NCBI GenBank assembly: GCA_900770665.1
Contig: CAAGKZ010000049.1
Coordinates: 1 to 61,524, forward strand
Direction of reading: 5' to 3'
DNA from: Bacteroidaceae bacterium
Lineage (GTDB): Bacteria > Bacteroidota > Bacteroidia > Bacteroidales > Bacteroidaceae
DNA length: 61,524 bases
The notes under the pieces were generated by a model. The model saw only the letters and a program-made list of their open reading frames with translations. It was not told the DNA's origin and searched no databases. This document shows positions 26,328 through 34,615 of the stretch, piece after piece (positions within the stretch are counted from its first letter, which is position 1; every line of letters begins with the position of its first letter). The position numbers and the translations under genes are program-made.

Positions 26328-27281
26328 ATGAGAAATTTTACATCGGTAAAAGATATATGCGACCTTAAAAAGGCACTTGATGAGGCTTTTGAGATAAAGG
26401 CCGACCGTTATAAATACTGCGACTTGGGTAAGAACAAGACGTTGATGATGGTTTTCTTCAATTCCAGCCTGCGCACAAGGCTCAGTACACAGAAGGCGGC
26501 CTTGAACCTTGGCATGAATGTGATTGTCCTTGACATAAACCAAGGGGCATGGAAACTTGAAACTGAACGCGGTGTGATTATGGATGGCGACAAACCCGAG
26601 CATATACTTGAGGCTATTCCCGTGATGGGAAGCTATTGCGATGTCATTGGTGTACGTTCGTTTGCACGTTTTGAGAATAAGGCCGATGATTACAACGAGG
26701 TAATCCTCAATCAGTTTATCAAATATTCGGGTCGGCCGGTCTTTTCAATGGAGGCTGCAACCCGTCATCCACTGCAGAGTTTTGCCGACCTCATAACTAT
26801 TGAGGAGTACAAGACAAAGCCCCGTCCAAAGGTAGTGCTTACATGGGCACCACATCCAAAGGCTCTGCCACAGGCAGTGCCAAATTCATTTGCCGAGTGG
26901 ATGAATGCGGCCGATTACGATTTTGTCATCACTCATCCCAAGGGTTACGAACTTGACCCTGCTTTTGTAGGAAAGGCGCGTGTGGAGTATGACCAGATGA
27001 AGGCTTTCGAAGGTGCCGACTTCGTATATGCCAAGAATTGGGCTGCATATACCGGTGACAATTATGGCAAGGTGCTCTCTACCGACCGTGATTGGACGGT
27101 GAGCGAGCGTCAGATGGCTGTAACCGATAATGCCTATTTTATGCACTGCTTGCCGGTCAGACGCAATATGATAGTGACTGACGATGTTATTGAGAATGAA
27201 CGCTCGTTGGTTATTCCGGAGGCTGCCAACCGTGAGATATCTGCCACAGTAGTGCTTAAGAATATACTTCAGGAACTCTAA
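26328..27281 (+). CDS. argF': N-succinylornithine carbamoyltransferase
   Basis: A 317-residue cytoplasmic enzyme of the carbamoyltransferase family that makes N-succinylcitrulline from N-succinylornithine and carbamoyl phosphate, the Bacteroides variant of arginine synthesis. The carbamoyl-phosphate site reads SSLRTR (46-51) instead of the usual STRT form, the HPLQSFAD segment is present, and the C-terminal HCLPVRR is intact. The 'proline-rich' loop WAPHPKALPQAVPNSF is typical of the acetyl/succinyl-ornithine branch. Pro90 (in GDKPEH) matches the residue reported to select succinyl over acetyl substrate. It follows tamB by 42 bases and overlaps the convergent doxX-like gene by 4 bases. Confidence 0.93.
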   Translation: MRNFTSVKDICDLKKALDEAFEIKADRYKYCDLGKNKTLMMVFFNSSLRTRLSTQKAALNLGMNVIVLDINQGAWKLETERGVIMDGDKPEHILEAIPVMGSYCDVIGVRSFARFENKADDYNEVILNQFIKYSGRPVFSMEAATRHPLQSFADLITIEEYKTKPRPKVVLTWAPHPKALPQAVPNSFAEWMNAADYDFVITHPKGYELDPAFVGKARVEYDQMKAFEGADFVYAKNWAAYTGDNYGKVLSTDRDWTVSERQMAVTDNAYFMHCLPVRRNMIVTDDVIENERSLVIPEAANREISATVVLKNILQEL

Positions 27282-27715
27282 TTGCTCAAGAATATCCTCC
27301 TGGCTACTCCATCTATGGAGTATTTTCCCGGGCCGGTGATGAACAGCAGTACAAAGAGTGTCAGGTACATCAGTGATGGTTCCTTTGCAGTCAGCGGGTC
27401 GCCTGCATGTATCACAAAAAAAGCAATGCACATTGTGAAAATCATCGGCACAAGACAAAGACGGAACAGTGCGCCAAACATAAACCCAACGGAACATACA
27501 ACCTCAGCAAAGAGTACAAGCCATAGCGAGAGTGCATTGCCAAAACCTAAAGGGTCGGGGAAAGAGTCCGGTGTTTCGCTGTAGAAGAATATTTTTGCAA
27601 TGCCGTGGGTCAGGAACAGGAAACCGAAGATGATGCGTGCAAAAAGCAACAGTGTAGACCTTGTGGATGACGATATCTGCTCGTTGAACAATAACTTAAC
27701 GATTTTTTTATACAT
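27278..27715 (-). CDS. DoxX family membrane protein
   Basis: A 145-residue inner-membrane protein with four hydrophobic segments (about 22-40, 60-80, 85-102 and 118-135) and the family pattern LFARIIFGFLFLTHGIAKI near the N-terminus and GPGKYSIDG near the end. DoxX-like proteins have been linked to oxidative stress and sulfur handling, but the biochemical role is not settled. The start codon directly abuts a perfect 14-bp hairpin (27716-27749), which may limit translation. It converges on argF', overlapping by 4 bases. Confidence 0.82.
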   Translation of the reverse strand: MYKKIVKLLFNEQISSSTRSTLLLFARIIFGFLFLTHGIAKIFFYSETPDSFPDPLGFGNALSLWLVLFAEVVCSVGFMFGALFRLCLVPMIFTMCIAFFVIHAGDPLTAKEPSLMYLTLFVLLFITGPGKYSIDGVARRIFLSN

Positions 27716-27749
27716 AATATGCGGTGTTTTTTGAGAAACACCGCATATT
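27716..27749. terminator. Perfect 14-bp hairpin between SIMPL and DoxX genes
   Basis: Arms 27716-27729 and 27736-27749 are exact reverse complements (AATATGCGGTGTTT and partner). It lies after the SIMPL stop on the minus strand, consistent with a terminator, but lacks a strong T run on that strand and touches the DoxX ATG. Confidence 0.6.
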
Positions 27750-27772
27750 GTTATATTGTTCGTGATGGGATG

Positions 27773-28489
27773 TCACTTTAGCTCAAAGCGCACATTTACC
27801 GTAAAGCGGTAGGTGTTCTTGCCAATGCCTATTATTGGTGCGATTGAAGAATTCTCAACAGCAACATCTTCGGACGTGTTTTGTGCACGCGCCTTGTACA
27901 GCCTTGGCTGTGTCTGTCCGCTGTTCATCCAATAGCTGATGGTCATAGCTTTGCCGGCTTCCTGTCCAATGGCTCCGGCAAGCATCTGTGCCTCGGCTTT
28001 TGCCGTCTGCATGGCTTCAATCCCCATCTCTCTCTTCAGTTCCTTTTCGCCAGTGTATCTTGTGCGTACGAGCTCGATGTCCGATATCTGTCTCTCCTCC
28101 AATGATGCAATCACATTCTGCATTGTAGGAACATCGTTTAGCTTTAGCATGTATGTGGCTTCGGTCTGGGATTTTATGCTCTTTGAAAATGCCTTGTAGC
28201 CTATTTCGCTGCCCATGTAGTTGATTGTGAGGCTTTGGACAATGTCAATCTTGTTGGCCTTGAGTGCGCCAATCATTGACTCCTGCATCTGCTCAAGACT
28301 CTTTTTGCCTTTATAATCCTTTTCTCTTATGGTTATCTGCAGGTATAGTTCATCGGGGGTGACTTCGCGTTCAACAGTGGTGCTGATGTCTATGTATGTG
28401 TCGGTTGTCGTTTGGGCTCTGCCGGCTGAGGGCATGATAAATAACAGCAGCGTGGCAATGATGCCTGTGGTAATGATGTTCCTTTTCAT
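27773..28489 (-). CDS. SIMPL (DUF541) domain exported protein
   Basis: A 238-residue protein with signal peptide (residues 1-25, ending SAGRAQ) and a SIMPL/DUF541 domain covering the rest. Recognisable family segments are ISTTVEREVTPDELYLQITI at the start of the domain and GIKNTYRFTVNVRFELK-like strands at the end (here IGKNTYRFTVNVRFELK). Family members form periplasmic oligomers related to the E. coli stress protein YggE; the biochemical function is unsettled. It lies upstream of the DoxX gene on the same strand with a hairpin between them, so co-transcription is uncertain. Confidence 0.85.
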   Translation of the reverse strand: MKRNIITTGIIATLLLFIMPSAGRAQTTTDTYIDISTTVEREVTPDELYLQITIREKDYKGKKSLEQMQESMIGALKANKIDIVQSLTINYMGSEIGYKAFSKSIKSQTEATYMLKLNDVPTMQNVIASLEERQISDIELVRTRYTGEKELKREMGIEAMQTAKAEAQMLAGAIGQEAGKAMTISYWMNSGQTQPRLYKARAQNTSEDVAVENSSIAPIIGIGKNTYRFTVNVRFELK

Positions 28490-28590
28490 GTGGCTTGTAT
28501 TTAGTGGTTATACGATATACAGCGCAAGTTGGCAAAATTTGTTGTGGGAAACAAATTGGCCAACGTATAATTAATGATAGTTAATGTGAA

Positions 28591-29499
28591 TTAATCTTTT
28601 TTTGCACCTTGTTTGCGGAATTCGTGTGGGGGGATGCCTGTTCTCTTCTTGAAGAAAGTCGAGAACTGCCCGATACATTCAAAATGCAGCATCGATGATA
28701 TTTCTGCAATGCTCATATTGGTGGAGTAGAGCAGTTCCTTTGCTTTTGCAAGTCTCAGTTCAAGGCGGTACTGTCCGGGAGAAATTCCGCACTTCCTCCT
28801 GAATTCGCGGCGGAACAAGGAGTAGCTGATGCCAAGTGATTCGGCAATCTCCTCCAGTGGCTGGTTGTCCATGTCCTCTTTCATTACGGTCTTCGCTTGG
28901 TTGATGACGCGCATTATATATGTGTCACCGTTGGTGTGGTTGGTGTCCTCGTAATGTATGCGTCCAATGAGAGATATTGCCAGGCTTGCGATGAGTTGCT
29001 GGTATCCTTTCTTTTCATCCGCTGCAATATCCAGTATCTCGTGGAAAGTGTCTACCATCGACTCATTCACTCCTACCCTGAATACGCAATTCCTGAAAGT
29101 GAAGAAGCCATTCCTTATTTTGTCGTCCATGAAACTTCCGTTGAACCCGACCCAATGGTCGTCCCAACCTGTATCCGGGTCGGGAGCAAATGAATGCCAT
29201 TCGCCAGGGAAAAGCATGAACATCATTCCCGCCTCAATTCTTGTTCTGGAGCATGAGGCGCTCTCAAAGAATCCCGAACCGCGGGTTATGTAATAGAGCT
29301 GGTATTCGTTGATTACGCGGCGCCTGTTCTCCGGGAATCTGTAACCTTCGGGATGTGTCGATAGGGGGTAATCCTCTCCCGGGTGTACATGCTGGAAACC
29401 GGCAGTTGTCACAGCAAGTCCCCAAGATTTGTCGCGTGGCGATATTTGGAGATATCTGTAATGCTCTACTTTCTCTTTTCCGGTTCTGTTCTCAGTCAT
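28591..29499 (-). CDS. AraC family transcriptional regulator
   Basis: A 302-residue regulator. Residues about 25-165 form a cupin-like sensing domain (YYITRGSGFFES and GMMFMLFPGEWHSF are typical). Residues about 200-298 are the two helix-turn-helix AraC DNA-binding domain, with PLEEIAESLGISYSLFRREF in the first and SIAEISSMLHFECIGQFSTF in the second, then the RTGIPPHEFRK ending. Sugar-responsive regulators have this architecture, but the ligand is not readable. It is divergent from the DcaP-like porin gene, 169 bases away, which makes that porin a possible target. Confidence 0.92.
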   Translation of the reverse strand: MTENRTGKEKVEHYRYLQISPRDKSWGLAVTTAGFQHVHPGEDYPLSTHPEGYRFPENRRRVINEYQLYYITRGSGFFESASCSRTRIEAGMMFMLFPGEWHSFAPDPDTGWDDHWVGFNGSFMDDKIRNGFFTFRNCVFRVGVNESMVDTFHEILDIAADEKKGYQQLIASLAISLIGRIHYEDTNHTNGDTYIMRVINQAKTVMKEDMDNQPLEEIAESLGISYSLFRREFRRKCGISPGQYRLELRLAKAKELLYSTNMSIAEISSMLHFECIGQFSTFFKKRTGIPPHEFRKQGAKKD

Positions 29500-29668
29500 A
29501 TATGCCAGGGTATTGTTTATACAAAGTAAGCAATAAGTTTTGAAATCTCATATTAGTTATTGAAAAAATGTGTAAAGACTATTCATTGGGGCATAGTATG
29601 ATGCCGTTTTCAAACAAAATTGTGGTTCGGGTGTTCTTATCACTGTATTCATATTAAAAGTGACAATT

Positions 29669-30952
29669 ATGAAAAGAATTTCAAAACTTACTTTGTTGCC
29701 GGCTTTAGGCCTGTTGGCCACTGTGCCTCTCAATGCACAGAGCTGGGTGGAGATTGATGATGATGCGACCCCGGTTATCTGCATCAGCGAAACAGTTAAT
29801 GAAGCACCCGATGTGGTGGAGATTTTCCAGAACACTCAGAGCCCCTACCATCACGACCCTCGCGCTCCCCGCTTCATCCTTGTTGACCAAAAGGGTAACT
29901 GGGGACTTGGCATTGGTGGTTATCTGCAGACAAAAATCGAGTACGACTTTGACAGGGCTGTAGACAATGTCGATTTCTTGCCGTCGGCAATACAGCGCGG
30001 CGGTGCACCCTCCAGTCAGTTCAGGATGGATATGACAAACTCTGTTCTCTTTCTTAAACTCGTTGGAACAAGCCGCATTTTAGGCGATTTTGAGGTCTTT
30101 ACATCGGCCAACTGGCGAGGAAGCGGCCTTGGATTGCAGTTGCAGAATGCCTACATGAGTACCAAGTACCTGAAAATCGGTTACTCTGTGGGTTCGTTCA
30201 TGGATTTGGCGGCAATCCCCAATACCATTGACTATGGTGGCCCCTGCGGTATGACGTTCTATCGTGCTACACAGGTGATGTTACGCTATGGTTTCGACTT
30301 TGGTCTCTCAATGGGTATTTCTCTTGAGGCTCCCAATGTCAATGCTACCGAGAACGAGACATTCACCATTGATGCACAGCGTGTGCCCAATATTCCCATA
30401 TATGTTCAGTACAATCTTTTCAATGACCCTAACAACCACATCCGTCTTGGTGCTGTGATGCGTGACATCTCTTATGTCGACAAGGTGACAGGCAAGGATA
30501 ATGACAAGGTGGGTTGGGGTGCCCAGGCGAGTATGATTGCAACAATGGGTGGTTTGCAGCTGCGTGGACAATATACAATAGGTGAGGGTATCGGTTCGCT
30601 TATCAATAATATCTCGAATGTGGGTGTGGATGTGGTGCCCGACCCTACAACCCCCGGCAATGCAATGATGCTCACAAGCCAAAGCTGGTATGCCGGTGTG
30701 CAGTATAACTTCAGCAAGCGTTTCTTTGCATCTGCCACATATAGCCAGACAGTGCTCAATTCGCGCAAGGGATTTGCCGAGGCTAATCCGTCGGGTTATC
30801 AGAAAGGACAGTATGTCGCTGCCAATTTCTTCTATAATGTAACCGATAACATGCAACTTGGCATAGAGTACCTCCACGGCTGGCGTTTTGACTTCAGCGG
30901 TAAGACCTACAATGCGAACCGAATAAACCTGTCTGCAAGATATGATTTCTAA
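29669..30952 (+). CDS. DcaP-like outer-membrane porin
   Basis: A 427-residue outer-membrane beta-barrel protein. Signal peptide: residues 1-23 (MKRISKLTLLPALGLLATVPLNAQ, quoted in two blocks: MKRISKLTLLPALG and LLATVPLNAQ). The mature body alternates short amphipathic strands, for example GLGIGGYLQTKIEYDF, QSWYAGVQYNFSKRFFASATY and MQLGIEYLHGWRF, and ends in an aromatic residue (SARYDF), as barrel proteins do. The pattern fits the DcaP trimeric porin family. The ATG at 29669 is preferred over the GTG at 29660. Likely substrates are small anions or dicarboxylates by family analogy only. Confidence 0.8.
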   Translation: MKRISKLTLLPALGLLATVPLNAQSWVEIDDDATPVICISETVNEAPDVVEIFQNTQSPYHHDPRAPRFILVDQKGNWGLGIGGYLQTKIEYDFDRAVDNVDFLPSAIQRGGAPSSQFRMDMTNSVLFLKLVGTSRILGDFEVFTSANWRGSGLGLQLQNAYMSTKYLKIGYSVGSFMDLAAIPNTIDYGGPCGMTFYRATQVMLRYGFDFGLSMGISLEAPNVNATENETFTIDAQRVPNIPIYVQYNLFNDPNNHIRLGAVMRDISYVDKVTGKDNDKVGWGAQASMIATMGGLQLRGQYTIGEGIGSLINNISNVGVDVVPDPTTPGNAMMLTSQSWYAGVQYNFSKRFFASATYSQTVLNSRKGFAEANPSGYQKGQYVAANFFYNVTDNMQLGIEYLHGWRFDFSGKTYNANRINLSARYDF

Positions 30953-30999
30953 AACCATTGTGCTGTCTTGAGTAACCATTTGTATTACAAGTGAATGAT

Positions 31000-31031
31000 G
31001 ACCCCGGATTCTTGAGAATACGGGGTCTTTT
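31000..31031 (+). terminator. Intrinsic terminator of the porin gene
   Basis: Stem GACCCCG (31000-31006) with CGGGGTC (31021-31027), extended by ATTC/GAAT inside, then TTTTC. Confidence 0.75.
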
Positions 31032-31110
31032 CTTGTGTCTATTATAGCATGTTGTGAAAATATCTTAAGAAACTTGTGGGTGTCGGATGCTTATTTTTGG
31101 GCAATATTAT

Positions 31111-31140
31111 TTTGTTTAATGAAAATTATTGATATTTTTG
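31111..31140 (+). promoter_or_regulatory. Promoter of the PiT transporter gene
   Basis: -33 TTTG at 31111-31114, 18-base spacer, -7 TATTTTTG at 31133-31140, leaving a leader of about 80 bases. The remainder of the 274-base gap holds only the porin terminator. Confidence 0.55.
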
Positions 31141-31226
31141 TGACATAATTGCGACATTGCGGCAATGGGCGTATGTGTCTTTTGCGCAATTGTCGGGTTG
31201 GCTTGAAAAACATTATTAAATAATAT

Positions 31227-33581
31227 ATGGATTTCTTTAACAACATTGTCTCTTACATATCGGAGCTCAGTTCGTTGGAACTCTCCTATATGTTTGTGAT
31301 TGCATTCATGTTTGTCCTTGCCATTATTGACCTTACGGTCGGTGTGAGCAATGACGCTGTGAATTTCTTGAGTTCGGCAGTCGGTTCAAGGGCTGCAAAA
31401 ATCAAACACGTGCTCATTGTTGCTGCAATAGGTGTCTTTGTAGGTGCCTCATTCAGCAGCGGAATGATGGATGTAGCACGACACGGTATTTTCACGCCCG
31501 GCTATTTCAGTTTTGAAAAGATTATGTGCATCTACCTTGCCGTGGTAATCAGTGACGTGTTCCTGCTCGACCTCTTTAACTCGCTTGGTCTGCCCACATC
31601 CACTACCGTGTCAATGGTCTTTGAACTGCTCGGTGCCTCGTTCATCACGGCTTTGATTTCATCATCCGGCGAGGGATTGGGTATGCTGAATACCGACAAG
31701 GCAATGACAATCATCATATCGATATTCCTTTCAGTTGCCATAGCCTTTGTATTCGGTCTCATTGTACAGTGGATTTCCCGTGTCATTTTCACGTTCCATT
31801 ACCGTAAGAACCTTGGTCGCAAGATTGGCCTATATGGCGGTTTCGCATCAACTGCAATTCTCTATTTTATGATTGTTAAGGGAATGAAAGGCAGTTCGTT
31901 GAAGGCGTTGCTTTCAGCCGATGTTCAGCAGTTTATTTTTGAAGATACCACAAGGTTTATATTATGCGCATTTGTTGTAATGACAGTGCTTATGCAGGTT
32001 TTGCATTGGTGCAAGGTCAATGTCCTGAAAGTGGTTGTGCTCATGGGTACCTTCTCGCTTGCTATGGCTTTTGCCGGAAACGACCTTGTGAACTTTATCG
32101 GCGTTACACTTGCCGGTCTTGAGTCGTTCCAGGATTTCGTTGCCCACGGTGCCGGTAATGCCGCTGATTTCTTTATGACATCGCTTAATCCGGTGACGTT
32201 CGAGGGTGCTCCCGGTACTCCAATGGCTAAGGGTGCGTCCAATCCTACAAATGTACTTTTCCTCATCGGTGCCGGTGCTGTTATGGTGTATGCACTGTTT
32301 ACTAGCAAAAAGGCACGTAAGGTCTTGCAGACATCAATCGACCTTTCGAGCCAGCAGAACGAAGAAAATGAGATGTTCGGTACATCATCGGTTGCACGTA
32401 ATCTTGTTCGCGCCACAACAAAGATGATTGATGCTGTTTCCCGTAATACTCCTGTCGGGGTAAAGAAATGGATTGGCAAACGTTTCGCTCCGCTCGAAGA
32501 GCGTGAGGATGTTGCATTTGACCTTGTACGTGCATCGGTTAACCTTGTGCTTGCCGGTTTGCTCATTGCTGTGGGTACATCGTTCAAACTGCCACTCTCA
32601 ACAACATACGTAACATTTATGGTGGGTATGGGTTCTTCACTGGCCGACCGTGCATGGAGCCGCGAGAGTGCCGTGTATCGTGTTACCGGCGTGGTGTCTG
32701 TAATCGGTGGTTGGTTCATTACTGCCGGTGCGGCATTCATAATCGCTGCATTGGTTGCTACAATACTTAATTATGGCGGTATTGTTGCAATGTACATAAT
32801 GATTGCCATTGTAATCTATCTGCTCATCCGCAGCCATGTAAACTATAACAAGAAGAAGTCAGCCGAAAAGGTTGATGAGAAGATGAATGTAATTCTCAAG
32901 TCCGAGAACCAGGAAGAGGTTTGGGAGAATCTGAAGTCTCATGCTTCTGAAACTCTTACCCATACTCTTGAATTCTCGGCCGAGGCATACAAGAAAATGT
33001 TCGACTCGTTCTCAAGGGATGCCTTACGTCCGCTCAAGAGTACCTTGATAAAGATTGTCGAGGAGAAGGCTCTGATGAAGAAGCAGCGTCGTGCCGAGAC
33101 TCGCGGTCTGCAGCGCATTGACCAGCAGATGGCATTTGAGCGCAGTACATGGTATCACCTGTGTACAAACAGTTGTCAGCAGATGCTCAACACACTCACC
33201 CGTATCGGTGAGCCTATGAGGGAGCATGCCGACAACAGTTTCAGCCCAATGTCCAAGGTCTATGTTGAGGAGTTCTCTCCATACTGCAGCGAGGTCTACA
33301 AAGTGCTGATTGACATCAATACGATTATCGCTACAGGAAATTACGAGAATGCCGAGGAGGTTTCAACTAGAGCCAAGAACCTGAAGCATAAGCTTGCGAA
33401 CCTGCGCAAGGAGCAGACAATGCGTCTGCACCAGAGCAATGGCAGCTTGAGAATGGACTTTGTTTACCTTAACCTTATCCAGGAGAGCCATGAGCTTCTC
33501 AGTGAGGTGCGTAACCTGTTGCGTGGTGGTAACAAGTTCTTTGCCCTGCAGGTTACATCTCCCGAGGAACCTAAACTTTAA
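31227..33581 (+). CDS. PiT-family inorganic phosphate transporter with C-terminal PhoU-like region
   Basis: A 784-residue inner-membrane protein. Residues 15-560 hold about ten to twelve membrane segments with the two PHO4 signature copies: NDAVNFLSSAVGSRA near residue 43 and GNDLVNFIGVTLAG near residue 288, each containing the ND(L/A)VNF core that binds phosphate and cation. A further SFKLPLSTTYVTFMVGMGSS matches the second-half repeat. The cytoplasmic C-terminal 200 residues (from KSAEKVDEKMN) are charged and helical and resemble PhoU-type regulatory bundles. Fusion of such a tail to a PiT carrier is common in Bacteroidota. Expected role is low-affinity phosphate uptake. Confidence 0.88.
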   Translation: MDFFNNIVSYISELSSLELSYMFVIAFMFVLAIIDLTVGVSNDAVNFLSSAVGSRAAKIKHVLIVAAIGVFVGASFSSGMMDVARHGIFTPGYFSFEKIMCIYLAVVISDVFLLDLFNSLGLPTSTTVSMVFELLGASFITALISSSGEGLGMLNTDKAMTIIISIFLSVAIAFVFGLIVQWISRVIFTFHYRKNLGRKIGLYGGFASTAILYFMIVKGMKGSSLKALLSADVQQFIFEDTTRFILCAFVVMTVLMQVLHWCKVNVLKVVVLMGTFSLAMAFAGNDLVNFIGVTLAGLESFQDFVAHGAGNAADFFMTSLNPVTFEGAPGTPMAKGASNPTNVLFLIGAGAVMVYALFTSKKARKVLQTSIDLSSQQNEENEMFGTSSVARNLVRATTKMIDAVSRNTPVGVKKWIGKRFAPLEEREDVAFDLVRASVNLVLAGLLIAVGTSFKLPLSTTYVTFMVGMGSSLADRAWSRESAVYRVTGVVSVIGGWFITAGAAFIIAALVATILNYGGIVAMYIMIAIVIYLLIRSHVNYNKKKSAEKVDEKMNVILKSENQEEVWENLKSHASETLTHTLEFSAEAYKKMFDSFSRDALRPLKSTLIKIVEEKALMKKQRRAETRGLQRIDQQMAFERSTWYHLCTNSCQQMLNTLTRIGEPMREHADNSFSPMSKVYVEEFSPYCSEVYKVLIDINTIIATGNYENAEEVSTRAKNLKHKLANLRKEQTMRLHQSNGSLRMDFVYLNLIQESHELLSEVRNLLRGGNKFFALQVTSPEEPKL

Positions 33582-33600
33582 AGATTTTTATTGATTATAC

Positions 33601-33652
33601 TGCCGGCAAGGGTTAAAATTTGATAAAATGGCCTTTGCCGGCATATTTTTTA
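33601..33652 (+). terminator. Intrinsic terminator of the PiT gene
   Basis: TGCCGGCAAGG (33601-33611) pairs with CCTTTGCCGGCA (33632-33643) with one bulge, followed by TATTTTTTA. The T-rich end merges into a likely -7 box for nfo (around 33653-33660). Confidence 0.8.
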
Positions 33653-33680
33653 CTATTTTAGCAAAAACGAATATAACGAT

Positions 33681-34514
33681 ATGAAATTCATAGGACCTCA
33701 TGTATCGGCAAGCGGCGGTGTCGAGAATGCACCGCTCAATGCAACTGCTGTAGGCGCAAATGCCTTCGCATTGTTTACCAAGAACCAGCGTCAGTGGGTG
33801 GCAGCACCGCTCACGGCAAAGAGTATAGAACTTTTTAAAGAGAACTGCAAGAAAGGCGGTTTTGAGCCACAATATATATTGCCTCACGACAGCTATTTGA
33901 TTAATTTGGGCAATCCCGACGAAGAGGCTATTCAGAAATCGCGTGCGGCGTTCCTCGACGAGATGCAGCGTTGCGAGCAACTTGGGCTCACCATGCTCAA
34001 CTTCCACCCCGGCAGCCACCTGAACAAGATTTCTGTCGAGCAGTGCCTTGATGAGATTGCGGCAAACATAAACCTTGCGCTTTCAAAGACAAAAGGTGTG
34101 ACTGCCGTCATTGAGAATACAGCAGGGCAGGGCAGCAATGTGGGCAATAAACTGGAGGAAATCCGTTACATCATTGACCGCGTGGACGACAAGAGTCGCG
34201 TGGGTGTCTGCATTGATACCTGTCACTTCTATTCGGCAGGATATGATATTGTGGGTGATTATGACGGGGCTTTCGGGGAACTGGAGCGTGTTGTAGGTCT
34301 GGAATATTTGAAGGCCATCCACCTGAACGATACAAAGAAACCGCTTGGCTCGCGTGTCGACAGACATGATAGTGTGGGAATAGGGCTGCTTGGAATCGAC
34401 TTTTTCAAGCGCTTTATGAAAGACCCGCGTTTTGACAATATGCCAATTATCCTTGAGACTCCCGATGAGGCTCGATGGGCCGAGGAGATAGCACTCTTGC
34501 GCTCGTTTGAGTAA
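33681..34514 (+). CDS. nfo: Deoxyribonuclease IV (endonuclease IV)
   Basis: A 277-residue zinc-dependent AP endonuclease that cuts DNA at abasic sites in base-excision repair. The TIM-barrel metal motifs are visible in order: GPHVSASGG (5-13), LPHDSYLINLG (67-77), LNFHPGSH (metal His), VIENTAGQGSNVG (catalytic Glu), VCIDTCHFYSAGYD, IHLNDTKKPLGSRVDRHDSVGIG and PIILETPDE. Length is standard, all metal ligands expected for the family are present, and the start at 33681 is the only reasonable one. Confidence 0.96.
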   Translation: MKFIGPHVSASGGVENAPLNATAVGANAFALFTKNQRQWVAAPLTAKSIELFKENCKKGGFEPQYILPHDSYLINLGNPDEEAIQKSRAAFLDEMQRCEQLGLTMLNFHPGSHLNKISVEQCLDEIAANINLALSKTKGVTAVIENTAGQGSNVGNKLEEIRYIIDRVDDKSRVGVCIDTCHFYSAGYDIVGDYDGAFGELERVVGLEYLKAIHLNDTKKPLGSRVDRHDSVGIGLLGIDFFKRFMKDPRFDNMPIILETPDEARWAEEIALLRSFE

Positions 34515-34548
34515 TTGCTTGAGCTGAGAATTTAACCAAGGCTCCTGA

Positions 34549-34598
34549 TATATAATCTGCCCCGCTGATATCACAATATCAGCGGGGCAGATTATATA
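34549..34598. terminator. 22-bp perfect palindrome between nfo and sialidase genes
   Basis: Arms 34549-34570 and 34577-34598 are exact reverse complements (core CTGCCCCGCTGATA). It sits between two convergent genes and can act as a two-way terminator, although no long T run follows on either strand. Confidence 0.75.
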
Positions 34599-34615
34599 CG
34601 TTGGGGTTATTATTC

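Noticed and set aside
27278..27281. Possible frameshift because argF' and the DoxX gene overlap.
   Set aside because: They are convergent and overlap only by the stop codons (4 bases); both proteins have complete, typical C-termini.
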